Assembly: GCF_963169125.1 (NCBI RefSeq)
Contig: NC_084795.1
Span: forward strand, 262,937,042-263,001,041
DNA length: 64,000 bases
Reading direction: 5' to 3'
DNA from: Humulus lupulus
Taxonomy: Eukaryota; Streptophyta; Magnoliopsida; Rosales; Cannabaceae
In this document: positions 1-10,545 of the stretch, piece by piece
Position numbering within the stretch: the first letter of the stretch is position 1
How the letters are laid out: the number at the start of each line of letters is the position of its first letter
Translations under genes and position numbers: made by a program
Notes under the pieces: generated by a model
Seen by the model: only the letters and a program-made list of their open reading frames with translations
Databases searched by the model: none
What the model was told of the DNA's origin: nothing

Positions 1-299
1 TTGGAAATCTGAGGTAATAGGAATATGCCCAGACTATGATAAGGTGAAAGGAATTATGATTATGGGATAGGATAAATGTGTTAATAAACCATGATATATG
101 AATGAATATATTCTGGGAACATTTTATACTTGGATAGTATGGACTTCTAAGATTGATTATTTAGACAAAGATGCCAGTTGTTTTATGGATATGATGGATG
201 GTATTTTCAAGGCATGAAGATATCCTATGATCATTTCAAAGGATGGAAACACGTCGTGGGGGAAAAATTGATTATGAGTAATGTGTAGAGGTATTACAA

Positions 300-1876
300 C
301 TCATGGCAAAGGGATATACTTGGTTTAGGAAGCTGAGACTCTAGAGGGACTTAGAAGAAACAAAAGGAAAAGAAACAACAAGAACTCTTAACTCTCTCTC
401 TCTCTATCTCTATGGTGCTTGAAGATTTTGGTGAAACCTTAAGGATTTTAGGCTAAAAACTGGTGGATTGGACTTGATGAGCTTAAGGGAAACATTTCAA
501 GGGAGGAGATACCACAGAGGTAAGGGCTAAATCTGACTTGTTTTCACTGAACTCTGCTGTGAATTGAATGTTGCATGAGAGTTAAACTCTAAGTTTGAAT
601 TTTAGGTTGATGAGTGTATGGAGTTGTTTATGAATTTGTTGTGATGTTTAGGTTGAGTGAAAAAGGATTCTAGGCTTAATTCTGAGTTTAAATGGTGTAT
701 AGGGGTATCAATCTGGGGTTTAGGCTCGAGGAAAAACACAGAAAATAGCTAGAATTTCTGGGTTTAGGGGATCGGGCCGCGGTCCTGTTCTCCAGGCGCT
801 GCGGCCCGAGTGCTTGAAGAGGCTGGAGAAGCCTCTGGTTCGCCCAGGCGCCACGACCCTTGAGGAGTGCGCCGCGGCCCATGTCCTCCAGTAGGCAGGG
901 CCTTGCCTCTGACCAAGTAGTGGGCCACGACCCTATAGGGCATGCCGCGACCCTAAATAGAAAGAAAATGGGATTAAGGTTTTAAGCTCGGGAATTCAAA
1001 AGTTAAGGCTTGGGAAGGATCCTACTACCCGGATTAGTGGAATTCAAGGTCCCGGAGGCTATATTAATATTCCAAAGTTATTTATTGGTTTAGAACTTGA
1101 TGGATGGCTATTATGAATGCATTGTGAATTGGTTTTCAACGAGGCTAGGGTTAGCTCGGAACACAAGTAAGAAAACTATTGTACCGGTAGAGCAGGGCGT
1201 GGCCCTATTGTTTGTATTGCAGGGCGCGACCCTAATGTTTATGTTTAGCATGTGTTTATATATTTGTGAATATTATGTATGTTTATGAATGAATGACGAG
1301 GCAAAGAACGACGAAGGCCGAGAGCGGCGAGGGCCAGGAACGACAAAGGCTGAGAATGGCAAGAAGCTGAGTACGAAAAGGGGCTGAGATCAGATTTGAG
1401 CATGCTGAGTGTAGGCTGCTAGGGCGAGACCCTCTTAGGGTGTTGTATCCACCTACTCGGTGAAGACCACGATCTCAGGGCCTGGTAAAGCGCTTAGGAT
1501 GGCGTAGGCTGCTATGTGTTTAGCCCGTTGGCTGCTTTGCTATATACTGTTGAATGTTATGTTATATGTTGAGTTTTCTTGCTGGGCTTCGGCTCACGAG
1601 TGCTCTATGGTGCAGGTAAGGGCAAAGGAAAGGTCGACCAACCATGAGTACGGAGATCGTGGAGCGACAAGTACATGTTCGGCCTGCCTAGTTGCCACGA
1701 CCAGGGTTATTTTTGGAAAAATGTACTGTAATGGTTGTTTTGTTGCCTAGTTCGGCCGTGTGTATATTTTGAGTTGTAATACAATTTTCTAAACAATATT
1801 TTTAAGATACCATTGTAGCTAACAATTGATAAGTCTCGAACAACACCTTGAGCGGTGGGGTAAAAAGGAGGGTGTT
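300..1876 (+). repeat. Eroded fragment of a Tekay-like LTR
   Basis: Positions 1094-1260 match 44095-44320, inside the complete LTR of the Tekay-like element at 42827. Both read gatggctatta, then gtaagaaaact, then gtagagcaggg with GGCCCTA repeats, in the same order. A further match runs to about 1800, both sides having TTTTCTAAACAATATTTT. The fragment has a CT-rich leader (390-412) and a cluster of CpG-rich palindromes (774-955). The start is not recognisable. The end, near GGGTGTTAC at 1876, resembles the family's GGGCGTTACA terminus but is degraded. Confidence 0.6.
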
Positions 1877-2690
1877 ACCCACTTGTTCAATATGACACAT
1901 CATAAATATGGAATTCAGAAGGGTCAGGCTTGAATGACTACTTTTGAGGGTTGGTGAAAAATCCAAACACGCGAACTAAAGTACTTGGACGATTATAGTT
2001 GAATTGTCAGAATGAAAGATTGAGAACATGAAGCAAGTAATTCTAAAAGTATCTTTGAAGAAAGCTAATATAAGGATGAGTTGAAAGGCAAAATGAGATG
2101 GGCATTATGAGCCTTAAGTGTCACTGAAAGGAATCAGTTAACATCTGACATTAGAGGGCGCTTGAAATGGAATCTATGGAAATATTTATTAGATATATTG
2201 CTTGGTTTCATGATCTAATTGTTTAGGGAATATGATTTAAGGGGATATATGGTGCAAGACAATAAGGATTCTAGACAAAGAAGCATAGTATGAAGTATAT
2301 ACGTATATGCTATAGATACTAAGGAGGTGTGAAGAAAGCTACATGGAATATGAAAATTGCACATATGACGACATTTACAGAAATATGAAGTATAACCGAT
2401 ATATATGGGTTACTACTAGAACGAACAAAAGTGGCAGGAATATCAAGTGAAAAATTGTTGAAAGCAAAATATGTGAAAAAGTGGTGAGAATCAAGATAAG
2501 GGTGGTTTAAACCTAAAAATGGATACAAGTAGAAGTTGTTTATTGGATATGGCTACAATGCTTAGCCAAGACGCTTCAAGATGATCATAAGAAGTGGGTG
2601 ACAAGGAAAATTTAGACTATTAATGATTCTTGAGGAGGAGAGAACCTTATGATGATATGGTAACATGAATTTCGAGGACAAAATTCATTT

Positions 2691-2704
2691 TAAGGAGAGG
2701 ATAG
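2691..2704 (+). other. Polypurine tract of the Ty3 element ending in the LTR at 2706
   Basis: The sequence TAAGGAGAGGATAG immediately precedes the LTR start TGTAAAATCC. The Tekay-like element at 42827 has the analogous AAGGAGGGGATAG before its 3' LTR stub at 52615, with the same one-base spacer. The tract primes plus-strand DNA synthesis in LTR elements. Confidence 0.7.
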
Positions 2705-2705
2705 T

Positions 2706-5700
2706 TGTAAAATCCGCCTTTCTATTTTATGGTTATTTTGGTAATTTTGGCATGTGATGGAAATTTGGTAAATTAATACTATTGAGAGGTATTTTTGTAA
2801 TTTTATGAGACTATGTGTTATGTGATTATATGAATATGTTTATGTGATATTAATATATGTGAAAGATATTTTATGTTGGAAAATACCGAGGGTGCTCGAG
2901 TTATGTATAAAAGTGACGAATCACAGTTTCCTTCAAGTGTTAAGGGCTTTATAGTCAAGAATTGTTGAAATAAGGGCCATAATTGAAGAAAGATAATGTA
3001 ACGCCCTGGATAGCCAAGATCGTTACACTGTGTGTTTATAAGGTGCTAGACTTGCTAATCAAGTCGTTTAATTAAAAACGTGTATTGAAACTATAAAGGA
3101 ACTAGGGTTAAAATGTTTTGGTCTCAAGAGTCACATTTTTCATAAAGAGACGTTTCTTGTTTACACGGGATCCAAAAAATATCAAGATTAAGGACCGTTT
3201 ACAAAGACATAAGGTTTAAAAACAATATCAAGCCATATTAAGGCAAAACAGACAGTCAGGCAATCCCTGTCCTGATCCACTCCTCGACCATTGAACAGCT
3301 GGCTATGTACATTCAAACCCGCAGATCTCCATCTCAAGATTGGTCCAACTTGCCTTTGCCTTTACCTGCACCACGTAGCACCCGTGAGCCAAGGCCCAGC
3401 AAGAAAACACATACAACAGAGCATAAGCAATCAACAGACAATCCAGTATCTCATATTGCATCACATATTCTCAACCATATAAGCATTCAGTATAATCAGG
3501 TATTCCACATACTAAACATATAAATTCATATCATATATCAGTTCACAAATGATAACTAGGGCTAGCGCCCAAAGGTCGCTCCCTCCGTTATCCCACTGAC
3601 TCTGACCCGCTTAAACCGAGCTCAGTGAATATTAAGTTGTCCTCGGCTACCAGTGGCCAAGCCGCGCCCTGTGCGCAAATATTGTGTACGGTACCCTTAG
3701 GCCGCTATCACATGTCCCATGGCATAATACCATCATTGACATAATACAAGTATCAGGAGCACTTAGTCCCATCACAAACATATAACCAGGTGCAGTTTTC
3801 TTACCTTTCAATTCGCTAGCTTTGATCACTTGACTCCTTGAGCACGATCCCTCTCGAGCCCTAGCGCTCACCTAACACAACCATAGGTTAAAGTCATCAC
3901 CAAACCTCAAGTCCAAAACCTAGCCTCGGGACCAATCCCGAGCCCCCAGGAAGTCCTAGTTCCACCAAACAAGGTGGTGGAATTGAACCCCGAACCCTAG
4001 GTCAAAAACCCTTGCAAATAACCCTAAAATCCCTTTCTGGAAACAGGGCAGCGCTACAACGCTCTTAGGAGGGTGCTACAGTGCTACAAGCAGAACCAAA
4101 TTCCCCCAGAAAGCTTGGCCTAGCACTACAGCGCCCAAAGGCTAGCGCTGTAGCGCTAGTCACAGACAAGCAATACCTCAATTTTCCTTCTTGCATTTCC
4201 TCGAGCCAAACTCAACTAAAACCTCTCCAAACCTTCACCAAACTCAAAAACAACCTTATTAACACACTCCACTCATCCCAAGCACCCCAAATACCCAGAA
4301 CTCAAGCACATGCATCCCTAATCTCAAAATTCACCATAGCCACTTCTAGACATCAAAACTCATCAGAAACCAGTCAAAACATCAAAGTTAAAAGCTCAGA
4401 ACTTCATACCTTTAGTGGGAATTCGATTTCAAGACAACCTCTACACCTCCTTAGCTTGCTCTTCCTCACCCTTTGGCCTGAATTCCCTAAAGTTCCCATC
4501 AAACTCAGCTTATACACATAGTTCAAAAACCAAAACCAGCAACTGAAGAAACTACAAAGCCTTACCTCAAGTGTTAGGGTGTTCTTGCTAAACCTCTGCC
4601 AATTCTCTAAGCCTAGCTTAGGATTCTTGATGCTCAGCCTAACTTAGCTCCTCCCTGAGCTTTGCCCCAAAAATACTCAAGAAACTGATGAAGAAAGCAT
4701 AAACCGACCTTAGGAAACTCTCTGTTTTCTCCCTTTCTTTTTCTTCCTTTTCCTTCTTTTCTTTCTTTCCTCAGCCTTCTACCCTTTTCTACAATTCCCA
4801 CTAAGTATAAAACCTCATCATATCTATCCCTTGCAAGACAAATGACCTTACTGCCCTCCCCTTTAATCCACTTAAGGGCATTTTGGTCACTTCACCCCAA
4901 CTCCCGCTAACTCCTCGAGTGTCTCAAATATTTACCGCTTAATTCCCGATACCTAATTAATCACCAATAATATTCCTCGATGTCAAAATAGACTCCAATA
5001 TACTCACTAAATTCCCATTTATACCCCCAGGCTCACTCCGAGCCGGGTATAAATTCCAGCCATGACTTTTTCGCTAAACTACTCACTAGGATCGTCTCGG
5101 ATCACAGATCACAGATATATCCACATAATAATGTGGCCTCAACAATTATCACATATATCAATACAGTTATGCCCATAATGGCCAAAATTACGATTATGCC
5201 CTTCTAACCTAATCAGGGCCTACATGCATACTAATACACATAGTCATGCATCTCAAATATTCAAATAGTCATATAACATGCTTTAAATCATAATCATGCA
5301 TTTTACTCATTAAAATCACACTTAATTCCCATTATGCCCTCCAGGCACACTAATCAAGGCCCTTAAGCCTTATTAGCGAATTTGGGTCGTTACAGATAAC
5401 TTATGGGGAATAAGTTAATTATGGATAATGGAAACTAATTGTTTAGTGGGGAATTACTAAAAAAGGCTTAGTGAAATTGTTGGAATAGAATAGATCAAGG
5501 GTAGGATGGTAACTTGATGATAGTGAGTCATTATAAATAGAAAGTGTGAGACTAGGGTTAGGGTTAGACTCACAATTTGAAATCGGTGGCTGCTCTACAC
5601 ATGATCAAACGAGAGAACTATCTCTCACTCATTCTCTCTAGACTAGGGTTCAAGATCTAAGCAAGAATGAGAAAAATGATCTCTTCATATACATATGGAT

Positions 5701-7691
5701 CACTAGACACTCGTGTGTGGGCTTACTTAGGACTTATTAGAGGAAGATTTGCATGGCTTGGGTTGCTATACATGATCTTGGGGTAAGACCTTTTCACACT
5801 TTTAAAGTTTCTTTGATTGTTCTTGAAGTTTTTGGATATGTTAACGGTGGTTTTGAATAGAGAGCATGGTAGAATGGGATGATTGGTTTTATATGCATGT
5901 TAAAGAATATAATATTGTTTAATAATGGTTAGAAACATGTTAGAGATGAATTAATGATGAAATAAGGTTTGGTTTTGGGATATATATGTTCATAGCTTGG
6001 GGAAGAAGAGGTTTTATTGCATGAGATTTGTTAGGGTTATGGAGTTACGAGATTCTTATGAATTTTTGGTATTTTATTAATCTTTAAGAATTATATGATA
6101 ATATAGAGAGATTTGAGACAAGAAAATCCCAAAAAGAATTGTCAAAATCAAATTTTTATTGAGGGAGATATGGCCTTTCGAAGTTCAGTCGGCGTCTAGT
6201 TTTCAAACTAGTGTCGCGATGCAAAAGGAGTGCGCCTAGGCACCCAGAATGCCCATAAAATAGGGAAATTGAAGGGTCGTGGCACCCAAATGTTAGGGCT
6301 GTAGTGCTTGATTGGGACATGGTCCTTTTTGGTTGTTTTTAGGCCGTTTTAAAGTCGTTTCATCTGGGTTCACTAGGACTTCCTCCCTAACTTCTTTGGG
6401 AATTTTTTTAGACTTTCCTAAGGAAAATATAAGGTTGATTGGGTCTTAGGAAGTATAATATTTGGTTCATAAAATGTGGTTAAGTTATGCGTCTCTAAAA
6501 TATATATGTTGTTTGTTTTGGATTTAGGACTCGGTAAATAACTTGAAGGGAGGTGATTGCGATGTTACTGGACTTGAGGTAAGAAGAGTGATCATTGTAA
6601 CACAAGGTGTGAATTTGAAAGAATTTTTTTTATTTTTGTGTGATCTAATTATTTTTATGTATATTATGGTTATGGTTATAATTTTGCCATGTATGTTATG
6701 ACTTTATGAGTACTGCATGCTTATGTACGTTGTTGATATACTTACATCAACTTGGGTGTGTGAATTTAATTACTATGCTATTACTTATGTTTATGTCATG
6801 GCATCATTTGGGGTTTGGTAAGTGTGGGGCAAGGTAGTTATCAGAATAGGTAGGTGTCCGAAGTCTTAGAGATTTAGGGTGGACGCCACTCGCTACTATA
6901 AACTGTCAACACTTACTTACGTTGTTTTTCTTATGCACATTTTGATTATGATATGTGTGAATATGCTGTATGCTTGTGTGGCATGCTTACAATATGAAAA
7001 TGCATGCTTACGTTACACAAAATGCATGCTTATATTAATTCATGCTCGATTGCACAACTAACCAGATTAACACTGATTTACAACTGGAATTACATCGATA
7101 ATACGTGTTATGATTGTATGGTGATATCCTATGATACACTATGATTATGTGATGATGCAATATGATTTGTTTTAGAACTTTATATGTTAAGGTATAGATT
7201 ATGAATAGTATATGATTTACGCTGTGATAGTTTGAACTATTGTATGTTTTTATGATCGGGCTTTGGGGTTGTGACTACATAGCTCTTCTTGTGTTAGCTC
7301 ACGGATACTATGTGTTGTAGGTAAGGGTAAAAGAGTGGTTTGTTGAGGCGATGAGTTAGAGCAGGCTTGGTCAGATGTGTGCAGGTCATGATTTGTTGAC
7401 CTGGGGGTCAAGGGGTTGCTACTTATGCATTGTCTTAAAGGTCTCTAAACTTTGGTTTTATGTTGAGTTTTAAAAACATGTTTTTTTACTTACGTTATGC
7501 ATATAAAAGATTATTTATTTTAAATACTGAGATCTTGAGTTGCATGTTTTGTAAGAAAATGTTCAATTCATGTTTGTTTATTAAAGAGTTTCAGAAAAAG
7601 TTTTGTTTTGTTAAGGAAATTCATGTATATATTAATTTACTTAAATACAGAGTATCTAGTAAATTAATTGGTTTTAAGTCGGATCGTAACA
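2706..7691 (+). repeat. 3' LTR of a Ty3-type element, interrupted by a solo LTR
   Basis: The LTR starts TGTAAAATCC after the polypurine tract and ends GGATCGTAACA. Without the inserted solo LTR and one TSD copy it is 2583 bp. A TATA box (TTATAAATAG) is at 5531-5540, followed by a telomere-like AGGGTTAGGGTTAG at 5554-5567. The sequence after 7691 is Athila gag, so the element had inserted there. The left LTR is outside the window, so no age or TSD can be given. Confidence 0.75.
2997..5394 (-). mobile_element. Solo LTR, 2398 bp, Tekay-like family A
   Basis: The LTR is bounded by perfect 5-bp target duplications GATAA (2992-2996 and 5395-5399). Its ends are TGTAACG and CGTTACA. In reverse complement it begins like the solo LTR at 35985, with about 6 differences in the first 115 bases, so it lies in minus orientation. 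No internal region is present, which fits LTR-LTR recombination of a full element. An open frame of 146 codons inside it (4081-4521) has no family resemblance and is not treated as a gene. AGCGCTnnAGCGCT-like palindromes cluster at 4049-4160. Confidence 0.92.
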
Positions 7692-9258
7692 AAACACCTT
7701 AAGGAGCTCCATGTAGTGTGCTTAACAATGAAGCCGACGAGGATTTATGAGGAACAGGTCAAGCTGTGAGCCTTTCCTTTCTCTTTAGTAGACTTTGCTA
7801 AGGAATAGATTTATTATCTACCTCCAGGCACAATGGATACCTGGAATGAAATGAAGAGGCTATTCTTGGAGAGGTATTTCCCTGCATCTAAAGTTGGGAG
7901 TATAAGGAAGGAAATATGTGGAATCCGATAGTGTAGTGGTGAGATTCTTTATGAGTAATGGGAGTGCTTTAAGATGTGTGCTAGTTGCTCCCATCATCAA
8001 ATTAGTGAGCAACTCCTTATTTAATATTTCTATGAGGGGTTATTGCCAATGGAGAGGAGCATGATTGGTGTAGCTTGCGTGGGAGATCTAGTAGATAAGA
8101 CACCAGATGCTGCTAGGAATTTAATATCAAATATGGCTGCTAATTTAATATAAAATATGGTGTTTGTCAAGAGGTACCAATTAAAGGAGTTAATGAGACG
8201 AATTCTAAAGTAGAGTGACAACTTCCTCAATTGACTAATTTGGTGCAACATATGGCATTAGGTCATCAAGTGAGACCTCGTGGGATATGTTAGGTGGTGG
8301 GGCATCCTACTAATGCTTGTCCTGCTCTTCAAGAAGATGTCAATGAATAGGTGAATGCGATGTGGGGGTTCCCAGGGCAGCCTAGGCAGAGGTATGGCCC
8401 ATATGCTATTAATTATAATGAAAGGTGGAAGAATTATCCTAATCTTCGTTATGGGAATCAACAAGTAGCACCTACCATACCACCATGATTTAATTACCAG
8501 CAAAGGCCTCATAAATCCTATGCACCATGTCCTCAACAACCTCCTATAGGAGTTCCACAAGAACAAGAACCATCAATTTTAGACCTACTAAAAACTTTGG
8601 TGGCCTCAAATATTCAGATGCATTACTAAAACATCCCTCAAGAATTTGGAGAATACCATGGGTAAAATTGCTACATCAATGAGCAAGTTGGAAACTCATA
8701 ATTCTAGAAGATTACCTTCCCAGCCAGAGAGGAACCCAAGAGAAAGTGTAAGTGCGATAACACTGCGAGGTGGTACACAATATGAGCCACCACACATCCT
8801 TCATCTCCAGCTCTAGTGCAAAAGCAAGTAGTAGACAGCTCCATCCATGATGAGCCATAAATGCAGAAAAAGCCACCTAAACCAACTATGTCAACCTATG
8901 TCCCACTTCCACCTTTTCCAAGCAAATTAAGAAAGACTAAAAAGGAAGAGGCAGACAAGGAGATATTAGAAAAATTTAGCAAGGGGGAGGTGAACATTCC
9001 ATTACTTGATGCTATTAAACAAGTGCCTCGTTATGCTAAGTTTTTGAAGGAGTGTACGAATAAGAAGAAACTAAAGGGTTATGAGAAGATAAGTGTGGGG
9101 GAGAACGTATCTACTGTTCTCCAAAAGAAGCTGCCACCAAAATGCAAGGATTCTGGAACCTATACAATTCATTGTATGATTGACAATAAAATAATTGAGT
9201 GGGGCATGATAGATTTGGGAGCATCGATTAATATCATGTTATATTCAACATATGCTTC
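7692..9258 (+). pseudogene. Athila-like gag and protease, left part, degraded
   Basis: At 7783-7920 a translation resembling Athila Gag is readable (PPGTMDTWNEMKRLFLERYF). Stops and frame changes follow through 7930-8860. The protease part is open from 8861, with the linker usual before Athila proteases and the active-site motif DLGAS near 9215. In this lineage DLGAS replaces the more common D-T/S-G. The gene is cut at 9258 by the Tat-like element and resumes at 21856. The Gag N-terminus was removed or displaced by the element ending at 7691. It is a dead copy. Confidence 0.8.
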
Positions 9259-9578
9259 TGTGGATGCATAAAATCCCCAAGGAAAAATATATGATCCCGT
9301 GTTGAAATGAGTAAGGGTCTGTGAACATGAAAGAATTGACCCAACAAGCAACACAAGCTAAGTTATAAAGTTTGGGCTAGCCTAGAGCCTAAGGCCTTAA
9401 TGCTCATATAAGGATGGGCCTCATTGTGCAAGATGACCTCTGCGGATGCCAAAAAAATGTAATACACTCCCGAGGTAGTCCCGGGAGACCATGGGTCAAA
9501 TGATGAAACCTTCACTCCTTGCAGCCTTGGTTGCATTGTTGCAAGATCCCGGACATGCTCGCACTACGCACTCAGGAT

Positions 9579-9886
9579 AACCTCCGTCTCGCGCATATGC
9601 ACCCAGCTACATTGTGCCTCGTGAAGCCACAACCCCGCCTCACGAGACCCTCAGTCTTGCGCATGTGCACCCAGCTGCATCGCACCTCGCGAAGCCACAT
9701 CCTCGCCTTGCTAGACCCTCCGTCTAGGGCATATGCACCCAGGTGCATCGCGCCTCGCAAAGGCATAACCCTGCCTTGCGAGACCCTCTGTCTCATGCAT
9801 GTGCACCCAGCTGCGTCACGCCTCGTGAAGCCATAAACCCACCTCGCGAGACCCTCCATCTCGTGCATATGCACCCAGGTGCTTCG
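9579..9886 (+). repeat. 68-bp tandem repeat array in the Tat-like LTR, left portion
   Basis: Units begin ACCCTC and include GCGCATATGCACCCAG, GCCTCGCGAAGCC and end CTCGCGAG. Four full units and the first part of a fifth are here; the chromovirus cut the fifth. Together with 15808-16179 the array is 680 bp, exactly ten 68-bp units. Minus-strand open frames through the array are a by-product of the repeat and not genes. Confidence 0.95.
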
Positions 9887-10500
9887 TGTGGCGTGCTGCC
9901 CCTTTGGCACACCCACATGGGGCCATTTTGTAATGAGCATGCCTTGGTGCTTGATCATTAGTCAAGTCTTGCACCAAGCAACCTCATGGGATAGGGTAGT
10001 GGCAGTTTTGTAATATTGCATATGTCTCCCAGACAAAAATCATATATGTTCCTGGGAAGACTTTATTTCCCTAGAAGGCTCCTTAGGGGGAGGTGACCTG
10101 GTGACTTAGGGAAGCACCATGGCCATCAGCAGATAGGGGCCAAAGCTGTGTACTCCCTTGCCCTATCAAGGCTATATATTAATGAAATAACATTTATCCA
10201 TACTTGCCCCTGTGTACTTCCTTGTTGCTTATGTGTTACTTGTTTGTTACCTTCGTTGGGCCTTTGTGTACCACTTGCCTTGTTGTGTGCTTTGTGTTGT
10301 GTGGACATTCCTAGGAATGACTTGCTTTGTGCTTGCTCATACTTCGTTATTGCCCGTTGCATGTCCGAGATGTGTATGTGGCTAACCGCTGAGTCTGTTT
10401 GCCTGTAGGTGTGTGTTGTAGGCTGACTTGCTAGCTTGAAGAGTCTGCAAGTGCCGCACGTTCCGTCTAGTTGGAATCCCCAAATAGCCGGCCCGTGACA
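9887..10500 (+). repeat. 5' LTR of the chromovirus
   Basis: The LTR runs from TGTGGCGTGC to CCCGTGACA, 614 bp. A TATA-like GGCTATATATTAATG lies near 10170. It differs from the 3' LTR at about five sites (G/A in ATAGGGT, C/A in GAAGACT, C/A in TACTCCC, A/G in TGTGTAC, C/T in ATAGCCG). Confidence 0.95.
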
Positions 10501-10501
10501 G

Positions 10502-10515
10502 TTGATATCAGAGCC
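10502..10515 (+). other. Primer binding site of the chromovirus
   Basis: TTGATATCAGAGCC starts one base after the 5' LTR. It is close to the TGGTATCAGAGC complement of initiator methionine tRNA used by most plant Ty3 and copia elements, with mismatches at its start. It primes minus-strand DNA synthesis. Confidence 0.8.
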
Positions 10516-10545
10516 AAGTTAGAAAGCGCTTGGCAAAAACACACT

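Larger units (their letters stand above)
1..2705 (+). other. Internal remnant of a Ty3-type retrotransposon, no surviving reading frame
   Basis: This stretch lies to the left of a 3' LTR that starts at 2706, so it is the right part of that element's internal region. No protein domain can be read in any frame; frames are closed by many stops. The only pol signature is at its end: a GAATTTCGAGGAC string near 2668, which is the usual tail of Tekay/Del-type polyproteins, followed by a polypurine tract. It also contains an eroded piece of another LTR (about 300-1876). The left end of the element lies outside the window. Confidence 0.55.

Noticed and set aside
4081..4521. 146-codon open frame
   Set aside because: It lies within a solo LTR, has no domain, and is not kept in the related LTR at 35985.
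2997..5394. TGTAACG...CGTTACA ends as terminal inverted repeats of a DNA transposon
   Set aside because: The inverted similarity is only about 7 bp, the TSD is 5 bp, and related LTRs adjoin primer sites and polypurine tracts.
10471..10545. Gag-pol start within the 5' LTR at TTG
   Set aside because: The frame is open there, but TTG is an unlikely plant start and the first ATG is 10546, after the primer site.
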